NCBI GenBank assembly: GCA_009782215.1
Contig: WRKO01000018.1
Span: 1-49,084, forward strand
Direction: 5' to 3'
DNA: 49,084 nucleotides
Source: Oscillospiraceae bacterium
GTDB taxonomy: Bacteria; Bacillota; Clostridia; Oscillospirales; UBA929
Shown: piece after piece, positions 42,451 through 49,084 of the stretch
How the letters are laid out: every line of letters starts with the position of its first letter
How positions within the stretch are numbered: position 1 is the first letter of the stretch
Position numbers and translations under genes: made by a program
The notes under the pieces: model-generated
Databases searched by the model: none
What the model was told of the DNA's origin: nothing
What the model saw: only the letters and a program-made list of their open reading frames with translations

Positions 42451-42908
42451 AACTGGAACTGGAAACGCTGGACGAACGGCAAACCCTGATGACGCGCAAG
42501 TACGGCTATCAGTCCTTTCTTTTGCTGATTGCGCTGGTGCTTATCAACGCGTTTATCTGCGAGGTTGTGTATGTCTGGGCAGAGCCGATGGTCAGCGCGC
42601 TCTTTGTGGTGTACATCGCCCTGCTCTACTTTGCCATACGCACACAGCTCAGGGTGGGCATAGGAAAAATCAAATCCAAGTGGAAGTTCGCGCTGGCGAT
42701 GGTGCCGTTTGCCTTAATCGGCGGCGTCATGGGCTATGCGGCGGCCACGCCGGGCGAAGCCGGTCTCATCGCGGACGGCAAGGCGACGATAAACCTCTGG
42801 ATTTTGTTCTTTCTGTTTTGGGCGATCCTCGTCGTCGCCGCCGTTATCATCAGACGCCGCCGCGACAAGCGGGACGGCAATCAGGCTGAAAGGAGTGACG
42901 GGAGATGA
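42447..42908 (+). CDS. Small membrane protein, paralogue 1
   Basis: 153 residues, four predicted membrane helices (about 22-42, 50-66, 82-102, 115-138). The start LDERQTLMTRKYGYQSFLLL carries a DERQ...YGYQ motif shared with the next protein (pairwise similarity visible throughout). C-terminal basic tail (RRRRDKRDGN). Function unknown; resembles unnamed membrane proteins encoded beside XRE regulators. Coupled by four-base overlaps on both sides. Confidence 0.82.
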   Translation: MKLELETLDERQTLMTRKYGYQSFLLLIALVLINAFICEVVYVWAEPMVSALFVVYIALLYFAIRTQLRVGIGKIKSKWKFALAMVPFALIGGVMGYAAATPGEAGLIADGKATINLWILFFLFWAILVVAAVIIRRRRDKRDGNQAERSDGR

Positions 42909-43360
42909 GAACCGGGATTGAGGGGTACGACGAGCGGCAGAGGGTTCTGCGGCACAAATTCGGCTATCAGGCTTTTTTTGTGTCGATGGGCTTGGGCTTT
43001 TTCAACGCTTGGTTCTGTGAGTTTATTTACGCGTGGGGCAGCCCGATGGTCACGCAGTTTATCGTCATTATGCTCTCGGCATACTACTTTGGCCTGCGCA
43101 CCGTCCTGTCCGGGGCGTACACCGGGGACGCGGCTTCGGAGCGGAGGACGGCGGTTATCCTGCCCATCGTCTGCGGCGGCATAGTCCTTTTGTTTCTGTC
43201 CGTTCTCACCTTCGTTGTAAGCGGCCATCTGAGCCTGATTGAGGACGGCAGGGCGACGGTGCATCTCTTCTCCGTCATCAACCCGGTATTCATCGTTCCC
43301 CTCACCCTCGCGTATTACATCAAGCGTTACCGCGACAAGCGGAACGGCGAACCAAACTAA
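42905..43360 (+). CDS. Small membrane protein, paralogue 2
   Basis: 151 residues, four membrane helices, homologous to the preceding protein: GYDERQRVLRHKFGYQAFFV, FCEFIYAWGSPMV against FICEVVYVWAEPMV, and DGRATVHL against DGKATINL; basic tail KRYRDKRNGEPN. Tandem duplication followed by divergence is likely. natA-like starts 13 bases on. The pair may form a hetero-oligomer at the membrane with the exporter (inference). Confidence 0.82.
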   Translation: MRTGIEGYDERQRVLRHKFGYQAFFVSMGLGFFNAWFCEFIYAWGSPMVTQFIVIMLSAYYFGLRTVLSGAYTGDAASERRTAVILPIVCGGIVLLFLSVLTFVVSGHLSLIEDGRATVHLFSVINPVFIVPLTLAYYIKRYRDKRNGEPN

Positions 43361-43373
43361 AAGGAGGAACCTC

Positions 43374-44102
43374 ATGCTTACACTGGACAAACTCACCAAG
43401 CACTTCAAGGCCGTCAAGGCGGTGCGGGAGGTCAGCTTCTCCGTCACCGGCGGGGAGATTTACGGTCTGCTGGGCGCCAATGGGGCGGGCAAGACGACCA
43501 CCCTGCGGATGCTGGCCACCATGCTCACCCCCACCGGCGGCACGGCGTCCGTCGAGGGCGTCGATCTGCTCAAGCAGCCGGAGAAGGTGCGCGCCCGCGT
43601 CGGGCTGCTTTTCGGCGGCGACACGGGGCTGTATGACCGCCTGACGGCGCGGGAAAACATTGTCTATTTCGCGCGGCTGTGCGGGAAGCCGGAGGAGGAG
43701 GCCCGCTTGCGGGCGGAGGAGCTGGCGCGGGCGTTCGCGTTCACCGAATACTTGGATTTCCACGCGAAGAAGCTCAGCAAGGGCACACGGCAGAAGGTGG
43801 CGCTGGCGCGCAGCATCGTCCACGACCCCAGCGTGATGCTGTTTGACGAGCCGATGGTGGGGCTGGACGTGACCAGCCGCAAGGACGTGGAGGATTTTAT
43901 GGTTGACCTCAAGGCCAAAGGCAAAACCATCGTCCTGAGCGACCACAACCTCAACATTACCGAGCGCCTGTGCGACCGTATCGGCATCCTGCATAAAGGG
44001 GAACTGGTGGCCGAGGGGACGCTGGATGAATTGCGGGAAACGCACGGCTGCGCCGACCTCGAAGAGGTTTTCTTTAAGCTGGCGGGGAGGGATACGGAAT
44101 GA
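43374..44102 (+). CDS. NatA-like ABC transporter ATP-binding protein
   Basis: 242 residues from the ATG after AAGGAGG. Walker A GANGAGKTTTLR, signature LSKGTRQKVALARSIVHDP, Walker B VMLFDEPMVGLD, H-loop LSDHN. Best resembles NatA, the ATPase of a sodium (or drug/peptide) exporter. Overlaps the permease gene by four bases. Confidence 0.93.
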   Translation: MLTLDKLTKHFKAVKAVREVSFSVTGGEIYGLLGANGAGKTTTLRMLATMLTPTGGTASVEGVDLLKQPEKVRARVGLLFGGDTGLYDRLTARENIVYFARLCGKPEEEARLRAEELARAFAFTEYLDFHAKKLSKGTRQKVALARSIVHDPSVMLFDEPMVGLDVTSRKDVEDFMVDLKAKGKTIVLSDHNLNITERLCDRIGILHKGELVAEGTLDELRETHGCADLEEVFFKLAGRDTE

Positions 44103-45268
44103 AAAGCTACACCGGGATTATTTTTAAGAAAGAGCTGCTGGATATCTTCCGCGACCGGCGCTCGATTGTTATGACCTTTCTGCTGCCGCTGGTGCTGTAT
44201 CCGCTGATGTTTTGGTTTATGGGCTCGCAGCAGGCGGCGCACTTCGACGGGCCGTCGGAGACGGTAATCGCGTCCTCAAGCGCGGCATTCCGCGCGCTGC
44301 TGGAGGATTCGTTTTTCGACGGCGCGAGCGTCTCCGTTGTTGAAACGGACGACCCGGTGGCCGCGCTCCGCGACGGGAGCGCCGACGTGGCCGTCTCCGC
44401 CGACGGGGGGCTGTTCCGCATCATCTATGACGCCAACAAGACCTCGTCGTCCATGTCGGTCAGCCATATCACGGGTCTGCTGAGTACGTATAACCACACG
44501 GCGCAGGCTTTGGCGCTGGCGGAGATGGGTATTTCACTGGAAGCGCTCGCGCCGGTGTCGTTTGACACGGAGACGCTCGCAGCGGAGGAGGGGGAGGATC
44601 CCGGCGGCTTGGGCATCTTCCTCTCGATGATGCTCCCGATGATTTTGGTTCTGCTCCTCAGCACGGGCGGCATGGCGACCGCGATTGACCTTTTCGCCGG
44701 GGAAAAAGAACGCCGCACCTTTGAGCCGCTGCTCTGCACCGCCGCCCGGCGCACCGACATCCTCGCGGGCAAGCTCGGGGCGGTTACCGTTATATCCCTG
44801 CTGGGGGCGCTGACCGGCATCGGCGGGCTTGTGCTGGGCTACATCCTCAACCCCAGAGCGATGACGCTGGGGCTGGACGACGCGCAGGGGCTGGCCCTTC
44901 CCCCGCTGACCATGCTGTTTATCGCCCTGATTATTATGGCGATGGCCGTTTTCTTCTCCGGGCTGCACATCCTGCTCTCCACATACGCCCGGTCGGTCAA
45001 GGAAGGCTCGACCTACGGAACCTTTGTGATGCTTGCGTCCTATGTCCCCGTCTTCGCCACCATGACCAAGCTGGGCGGCGATTTCGAGTTCTGGACCGCC
45101 TTTGTCCCGGTGATGAACGTCACGGGCTGCTTGAAGATGGTTCTCGCGGGCATCAACGACTTTGCCTATTTCGGCGCCACCCTCGCCGTGACGGCGGCCT
45201 TCGTGGTCATCGTCATGCTGGCGGGCCGGTATATGTTCAAGAAGGAGAACATTATGCTGCGGGCGTGA
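44099..45268 (+). CDS. NatB-like ABC transporter permease
   Basis: 389 residues. The ABC-2 type start KSYTGIIFKKELLDIFRDRRSIVMTFLLPLVLYPL is typical of NatB. A large extracytoplasmic segment (about 60-170) precedes a C-terminal group of helices with DLFAGEKERRTFEPLLCTAARRTDILAGK. Works with the ATPase just upstream. Substrate uncertain: Na+ as in B. subtilis NatAB, or toxic peptides. Confidence 0.9.
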   Translation: MKSYTGIIFKKELLDIFRDRRSIVMTFLLPLVLYPLMFWFMGSQQAAHFDGPSETVIASSSAAFRALLEDSFFDGASVSVVETDDPVAALRDGSADVAVSADGGLFRIIYDANKTSSSMSVSHITGLLSTYNHTAQALALAEMGISLEALAPVSFDTETLAAEEGEDPGGLGIFLSMMLPMILVLLLSTGGMATAIDLFAGEKERRTFEPLLCTAARRTDILAGKLGAVTVISLLGALTGIGGLVLGYILNPRAMTLGLDDAQGLALPPLTMLFIALIIMAMAVFFSGLHILLSTYARSVKEGSTYGTFVMLASYVPVFATMTKLGGDFEFWTAFVPVMNVTGCLKMVLAGINDFAYFGATLAVTAAFVVIVMLAGRYMFKKENIMLRA

Positions 45269-45333
45269 TTTCACCGCGAAAAAGCGAACCATGTTAAATC
45301 AGAATGAAATTTATATACTTAGGGGGTGAAACG

Positions 45334-45429
45334 GTGAACGAAAAATTCAAGAAACTATTGCCTATAGTGTTTATATGCGGTGCTTGCATTGGAGCTTTTG
45401 CGGCGATTACATATTTCGTGGTTACATGA
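45334..45429 (+). CDS. 31-residue membrane micropeptide after natB-like gene
   Basis: GTG start at 45334, preceded by AGGGGGTGAAAC. The product starts MNEKFKKLLPIVFICGACIG and ends FAAITYFVVT: a lysine-rich start and a single membrane helix filling the rest. It lies 65 bases after the permease stop and just before the terminator, so it is probably the last gene of the operon. It is too short for routine gene calling. No homologue is known to me; a transporter-associated micropeptide is the natural guess. Confidence 0.6.
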   Translation: MNEKFKKLLPIVFICGACIGAFAAITYFVVT

Positions 45430-45440
45430 AGGGTATCGGC

Positions 45441-45473
45441 AAAACGGGAGCGCCGGTCAGGCTCTCCCGTTTT
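45441..45473. terminator. Bidirectional terminator between the NatAB module and the CapA gene
   Basis: AAAACGGGAG (45441-45450) pairs with CTCCCGTTTT (45464-45473). T-runs on both strands suit both convergent units. Confidence 0.85.
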
Positions 45474-45488
45474 GGTTTGGTGCTGCCC

Positions 45489-47651
45489 TCACCGCAGAAT
45501 CCAGTCCTCGCCTATCGTTCCATTCGGGGAGATGTCGTTCCAATGCTCGCGCAGCTCCTGTGCCTGACGGGCGGGGGCGAGGTCGTTGAAGACGCCGCCT
45601 GTTGTGCGGCAGGGGATAATCTCCATCACCGTTTCGCCGTCCAGCAGGTGCAGCCGCGCGACGGCCGTGTGGTCGTAACGGTTGTTCATCAGGAAGTTGC
45701 CTAGGCTATACGCGATGGGCTTGCCGTTGTAAACCTCGAAGCTCTGGACGATATGCGGGTGGGCGCCGATGACCGCGTCGGCGCCCGCGTCGATGAGCCG
45801 CCGCGCCGTGCTGATTTGCGCCGCGGTCGGCTCTGTTTCATGCTCCCTGCCCCAGTGCATATAGACAATCACATAGTCGTGCGCCGCGCTGGCGTCCGCC
45901 ACCGCCCCGGCAATCAGGGAGGGGTCGTACGCCGTCAGCAGACCGGGGCTGTTTTCGCGCGCGTACCATTGCGTGTTGGGGACGACGGACGACGCGCCGA
46001 GAAACGCGACGGAAACGCCGTCGGCTTCGACGACATGGGGCGTCATGGCCTCCGCCAGATTTCTCCCGCCGCCTACATAGCCGATTCCGCGGGCGTCCAG
46101 ACGATCCATCGTATCGGTAAACGCCTCAAACCCGTAGTCGAGGGTGTGGTTGTTTGCCAGCGACACCACCTCGGCGGACAAATCGTTGAGCAGAAAATCA
46201 AGGATTTGCGGGTCGGCGCGGAAGGTATAGTCCTTTCCGGGCCACGGCTCGCCGAGGAGGGACACCGCCGATTCCAAGTTTATCATCGCAATGTCGGCGG
46301 AGCGGAAAACGCCGGCCAGCTCGGGAGAGATGACCGCGTCCGGCCCGTGGGTTCCGATGAGGCCGCCCATCCCCCCTGCCAGCATCACGTCGCCGCCCAG
46401 CGCCACCGTTACGGCAAACCGCTCGCGGTAGACTAAAGCGTCGTTACGGTAAACGGCGCCGGTCGTAACCGGCGCCGCTAGTGATGATCCGTTTCGTTCT
46501 TCCGGGCTGTAGACCGTTTCCGCGTCCAGCAGGGGTGCGAGCCGGTCGGGGAATTGCCGCAGCGACGTTCCGTCGATGAACCATCTGTCCATGAAGAAAT
46601 ACCGTTCCCTGAGCCGTATATACGGCTCGTGCCCCGCCTGAGCGATGCCCACCCCCATCAGCAGCGGGAAGCCGTCGTCTATCAGGGATAAAAATCGGGG
46701 GTCGTCCCAAGACGTGCGGGAACCGTACGGGAAGAGGTAGATTTGCGTGTCGCCCACAAGCGGCCCCACCTCCTCGCGCCAGCGCCGCGTGTCGGTTCGC
46801 ACACGCTCCAAGTTGATTCGCTCCATGTCAAAATGGCCGTAGCCGTGGGCGCCGAAATACCAGCCCGCGTCTAACAGGGCTTGCACGACCGGGCGCGCCG
46901 CCGCAATCTCGCTTTCGCGGTTGGGGCTGTCCCGCTGGGTGCGGTAGCCTAGAATACCGTCATAGCCGGTAATCGAGAGAAGGCCTTTATCCCCGAAGGG
47001 TGAAAAGTCGGGAAACTCCTCGCAAAACGCCTCCAGCATGGGGACGACGTCGTTGTCGTAGGTGATGCGCACCGTGCCGTCGCTCATGGCGGTGGACATG
47101 GCCAATCTGCCGTTTTCGTCAAGAATCACCTTATCGCAGACGCCGAGGCCGAGGGTCTTGCTGTAATAATTGATATCGTCAAAGCTCAGAATGAGCGGCT
47201 TTTTGCCGGCGGGAACCATGATGGGCTTGCGCGTGACGGCGCCGTCGGCGCCGACGCCGGCGTAATCGTTGAGATTCATCAGTACGAAATCATTGCGGTA
47301 AAATTCTTCCAAGGAGCGGCGAAACTCGGCGGGCGTCACGCAGTCGCGGTCGAGATCCCTGCCGTAGCTGTTGCCGTAGGCGACGTCGGGCCACGCGATG
47401 AGGAAATGGAAAAACGCGTGGTAGAGCGGCCCGGTATACTCCTCCAGCTCGAAGGCCGGGGGGACAGGCTCAGGGGAGGCGGACGGTTCCGCCGGGGGGG
47501 ACGACGATGACGGCGGCTCGGAGGAGGAAGACGGCGCGGCGGGGCTTGCGTCCGGCTCGGGGGAGAGCGCGGGGAACCCGTCTCCGGGCGGCGGCACACA
47601 GGCGGCCAGCAGCAAGCCTATCAGCAGTATGGAAACAATCCGTTTTTTCAC
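45489..47651 (-). CDS. Lipoprotein fusing a polysaccharide-deacetylase-like and a CapA domain
   Basis: 720 residues. Lipobox LLLAAC with Cys18, then a Pro/Ser linker. Residues about 70-390 hold a NodB-like domain with ILSFDDINYY and AHGYGH, keeping the aspartate and two histidines of metal-dependent deacetylases. Residues about 415-690 form a CapA/PgsA-type domain: VALGGDVMLAGGM, INLESAVS, SLANNHTLDYG, YMHWGREHE, GAHPHIVQSFE and YSLGNFLMN. CapA proteins take part in poly-gamma-glutamate or capsule assembly at the membrane. The fusion suggests linked processing of a surface polymer (inference). 19 bases after mutY. Confidence 0.88.
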   Translation of the reverse strand: MKKRIVSILLIGLLLAACVPPPGDGFPALSPEPDASPAAPSSSSEPPSSSSPPAEPSASPEPVPPAFELEEYTGPLYHAFFHFLIAWPDVAYGNSYGRDLDRDCVTPAEFRRSLEEFYRNDFVLMNLNDYAGVGADGAVTRKPIMVPAGKKPLILSFDDINYYSKTLGLGVCDKVILDENGRLAMSTAMSDGTVRITYDNDVVPMLEAFCEEFPDFSPFGDKGLLSITGYDGILGYRTQRDSPNRESEIAAARPVVQALLDAGWYFGAHGYGHFDMERINLERVRTDTRRWREEVGPLVGDTQIYLFPYGSRTSWDDPRFLSLIDDGFPLLMGVGIAQAGHEPYIRLRERYFFMDRWFIDGTSLRQFPDRLAPLLDAETVYSPEERNGSSLAAPVTTGAVYRNDALVYRERFAVTVALGGDVMLAGGMGGLIGTHGPDAVISPELAGVFRSADIAMINLESAVSLLGEPWPGKDYTFRADPQILDFLLNDLSAEVVSLANNHTLDYGFEAFTDTMDRLDARGIGYVGGGRNLAEAMTPHVVEADGVSVAFLGASSVVPNTQWYARENSPGLLTAYDPSLIAGAVADASAAHDYVIVYMHWGREHETEPTAAQISTARRLIDAGADAVIGAHPHIVQSFEVYNGKPIAYSLGNFLMNNRYDHTAVARLHLLDGETVMEIIPCRTTGGVFNDLAPARQAQELREHWNDISPNGTIGEDWILR

Positions 47652-47670
47652 GATGAGCAGCCTCCCTCTG

Positions 47671-48648
47671 TTATGTCCCCATTATAACCGCATCTTCGGC
47701 AATTATCAAGTTTTTCCACGCCTTCATGGCCGAAGGGAGGGCAATTTGATTCAAATCCGCTAAAAATTGGTAGTTATCGGGAAGCTCTTGATACGCGATT
47801 CGCGCCCGGTAGGCGGTCATGTGCCAGATGATGTGGGTGAACACATGCTTTGCCGTTCCCAGCGGGGACGGGTCGCGTTCGACGGCGAAGCCGTCGGCCA
47901 GAAGCTGCGCCTCCGAGGGGAATTCCCACATATGATGCAGCAGCCGTTCGGCGCGGCGGCGCAGCAGCACGCGGCCCTCGCCGTCCCGGACGATACAGAC
48001 GGCGCGGTCTTCCGCACGCTTTGCCGGCTTGAGGCGCTTGGCGGGGAACTCCGTTACCCTGCCTTCCAAAAAGGCGCGGCAATCCCCTGAAACGGGGCAA
48101 TCGCCGCACTTGGGCGAGGACGGGACGCAAACCAGCGCCCCCAGTTCCATCAGCGCTTCGGTCACCAGACGGGGCGGCGCTTCCGCCATCAAGCCCAGAA
48201 TCCACGCGGACACATCGCCGCTGTCGGCCGCAAGCAGTCTCGCGCAGACGCGGCGGACATTGCCGTCCACGGCGGGACAGGGCAAGCCGTACGCGATGGA
48301 CGCGACCGCGCCGGCGGTATAGTCCCCCACGCCGGGCAGGGCGCGCAAGCCTTCGTAGGTGTCCCGGACCGCCCCGCCGCACAGCTTTGCCGCTTTATGC
48401 AGACTGCGCGCGCGCGAATAGTAGCCCAAGCCCGCCCAAAGGGCCAGAACCTCCGCTTCATCCGCCGCCGCGAGGGCTTGGACGGTGGGGAACCGCGCAA
48501 TAAACCGCTCGAAATACGGCACCAGTGTCTCCATCCGCGTCTGCTGCGCCATCATCTCGCTGACGAGGATAAAGTAGGGGTCGCCGCAGCCGCGGAACGG
48601 AAGCTCGCGGCGGTGACGCTGGAACCAGTCGATGAGTTTGGCGGTCAT
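47671..48648 (-). CDS. mutY: A/G-specific adenine DNA glycosylase
   Basis: 325 residues from the ATG at 48648 (AAAGGTG upstream). Removes adenine paired with 8-oxoguanine. HhH-GPD core: VSEMMAQQTRMETLVPYFERF, GLGYYSRARSLHKAA, LPGVGDYTAGAVASIAYG and catalytic Asp in PAVDGNVRRV. The [4Fe-4S] ligands are C-x6-C-x2-C-x5-C (CVPSSPKCGDCPVSGDC). A C-terminal NUDIX-like domain (RAVCIVRDGEGRVLLRRRAERLLHHMWEFP) recognises oxoguanine. Wall lipoprotein downstream shares the strand. Confidence 0.95.
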   Translation of the reverse strand: MTAKLIDWFQRHRRELPFRGCGDPYFILVSEMMAQQTRMETLVPYFERFIARFPTVQALAAADEAEVLALWAGLGYYSRARSLHKAAKLCGGAVRDTYEGLRALPGVGDYTAGAVASIAYGLPCPAVDGNVRRVCARLLAADSGDVSAWILGLMAEAPPRLVTEALMELGALVCVPSSPKCGDCPVSGDCRAFLEGRVTEFPAKRLKPAKRAEDRAVCIVRDGEGRVLLRRRAERLLHHMWEFPSEAQLLADGFAVERDPSPLGTAKHVFTHIIWHMTAYRARIAYQELPDNYQFLADLNQIALPSAMKAWKNLIIAEDAVIMGT

Positions 48649-48729
48649 GGACAAGCACCTTTCAGATAAAGATAACGGGACAGCTCCTTATGACTTTCAT
48701 GCACATCTCCTCGACCCTTTAGACGCGGA

Positions 48730-48771
48730 AACATGAAAAATGTTCCCCGCGGTTGAGCCGCCGTCCGCGGG
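48730..48771 (-). terminator. Possible terminator of the DUF3267 gene
   Basis: Minus-strand stem CCCGCGG (48765-48771) with CCGCGGG (48746-48752), followed by GAACATTTTTC. The T-run is a few bases late, so strength is uncertain. Confidence 0.45.
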
Positions 48772-48796
48772 CGGGGGGTGTGGAAATGCTTATTCT

Positions 48797-49084
48797 CTAC
48801 GGAATAAACCAATATGAATTGAAGCCGGATAATTGCTGCATACTACCTTTCGGCATTTGCCGAACAGCGTTAAAAACATTCATATAATCACCGATACCAA
48901 AAAGAATTGAGAAAACGGCAAAGGTTAATAAGTCCGAATTGTAGGGCAGAACCACCATCCAGACAGCTAAGGGCAGCCATCCGAAAACCAAATTAGGAAA
49001 TAACGACATGAATATATAACGCGCTTTAGTAATTGGTTGTGTGGATGTAACAAAAAGCGAAAGCTGCTTCGGCGCTATGAACAA
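48797..49084 (-). CDS. DUF3267 membrane protein, C-terminal part (cut by window edge)
   Basis: The frame is open through the right edge; the last 95 codons are visible. Two hydrophobic stretches (YIFMSLFPNLVFGWLPLAVWMV and LLTFAVFSILFGIGDYMNV) and the end QMPKGSMQQLSGFNSYWFIP match the C-terminus of DUF3267 putative zinc-peptidase membrane proteins. The HExxH motif expected upstream would lie outside the window. Confidence 0.75.
   Translation of the reverse strand: MFIAPKQLSLFVTSTQPITKARYIFMSLFPNLVFGWLPLAVWMVVLPYNSDLLTFAVFSILFGIGDYMNVFNAVRQMPKGSMQQLSGFNSYWFIP

Noticed and set aside
48663..48706. Possible 12-codon leader peptide before mutY on the minus strand
   Set aside because: It has GAGGAG upstream of an ATG but is very short, has no telling codon run or attenuator structure, and overlaps the mutY ribosome site; cannot be supported.

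Overview
The window looks like a chromosomal segment from a GC-rich, flagellated member of the Clostridia (Firmicutes). Reasons: the CtsR-McsA-McsB-ClpC and HrcA/CIRCE-GrpE-DnaK-DnaJ stress loci, S-layer-homology (SLH) surface proteins, a NatAB-type exporter, YaaR, YlxR and YlxQ, strong sigma-A-type promoters and GGAGG ribosome binding sites, together with roughly 60% GC by eye. Family-level placement (Oscillospirales-like) is a guess. No rRNA, tRNA, CRISPR array, insertion sequence or prophage was seen.

Layout. (1) 1-2.2 kb: intrinsic terminators, a dispersed repeat and a BspA-type leucine-rich-repeat surface protein with a SipW-type signal. (2) 2.2-10.5 kb, minus strand: murA, then the translation block nusA-ylxR-ylxQ-infB-rbfA-nrnA-truB-ribF. 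The block is preceded by a promoter and a hairpin that looks like an attenuator, and rimP is missing from its usual place. (3) 10.7-14.5 kb, plus strand: a DUF3810 putative metallopeptidase followed by cheA and cheW. (4) 14.5-20.1 kb, minus strand: an M23 peptidase-like protein, a flagellar filament-cap operon (fliD-fliS-flgN-like-yaaR) ending in a GNAT acetyltransferase, rsmI and a 2[4Fe-4S] ferredoxin. (5) 20.2-24.1 kb: a 1244-residue Ig-like-repeat/SLH protein. (6) 24.3-34.2 kb, plus strand: two heat-shock loci side by side. ctsR-mcsA-mcsB-clpC lies behind three CtsR operators and is followed by a short QueG-like Fe-S protein; hrcA-grpE-dnaK-dnaJ lies behind a CIRCE element. A divergent GntR regulator shares a palindromic double promoter with hrcA. 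(7) 34.4-38.7 kb: a GLUG-repeat/SLH protein, then serC and serA. (8) 38.7-42.1 kb: an unrecognised protein, a drastically reduced P1B-type ATPase relative, nagB and a degenerate polysaccharide-deacetylase-like protein. (9) 42.2-45.5 kb: a regulator, two paralogous membrane proteins, NatA/NatB-like ABC exporter genes and a 31-residue membrane peptide. (10) 45.5 kb to the end, minus strand: a deacetylase-CapA fusion lipoprotein, mutY and the C-terminal part of a DUF3267 protein.

How they fit together. Most of the window is housekeeping (translation, wall precursor, protein quality control, serine synthesis, base-excision repair) mixed with cell-surface and motility genes. The least ordinary items are: the small membrane protein at 39462-40244, which keeps the transport helices and nucleotide-binding domain of a heavy-metal ATPase but has lost the phosphorylation domain; a palindromic repeat family that supplies or abuts the stop codons of ctsR, dnaJ and serC with compensatory base changes; the attenuator-like hairpin before nusA; an HrcA with its middle domain deleted; and the regulator-membrane-pair-NatAB-micropeptide module.
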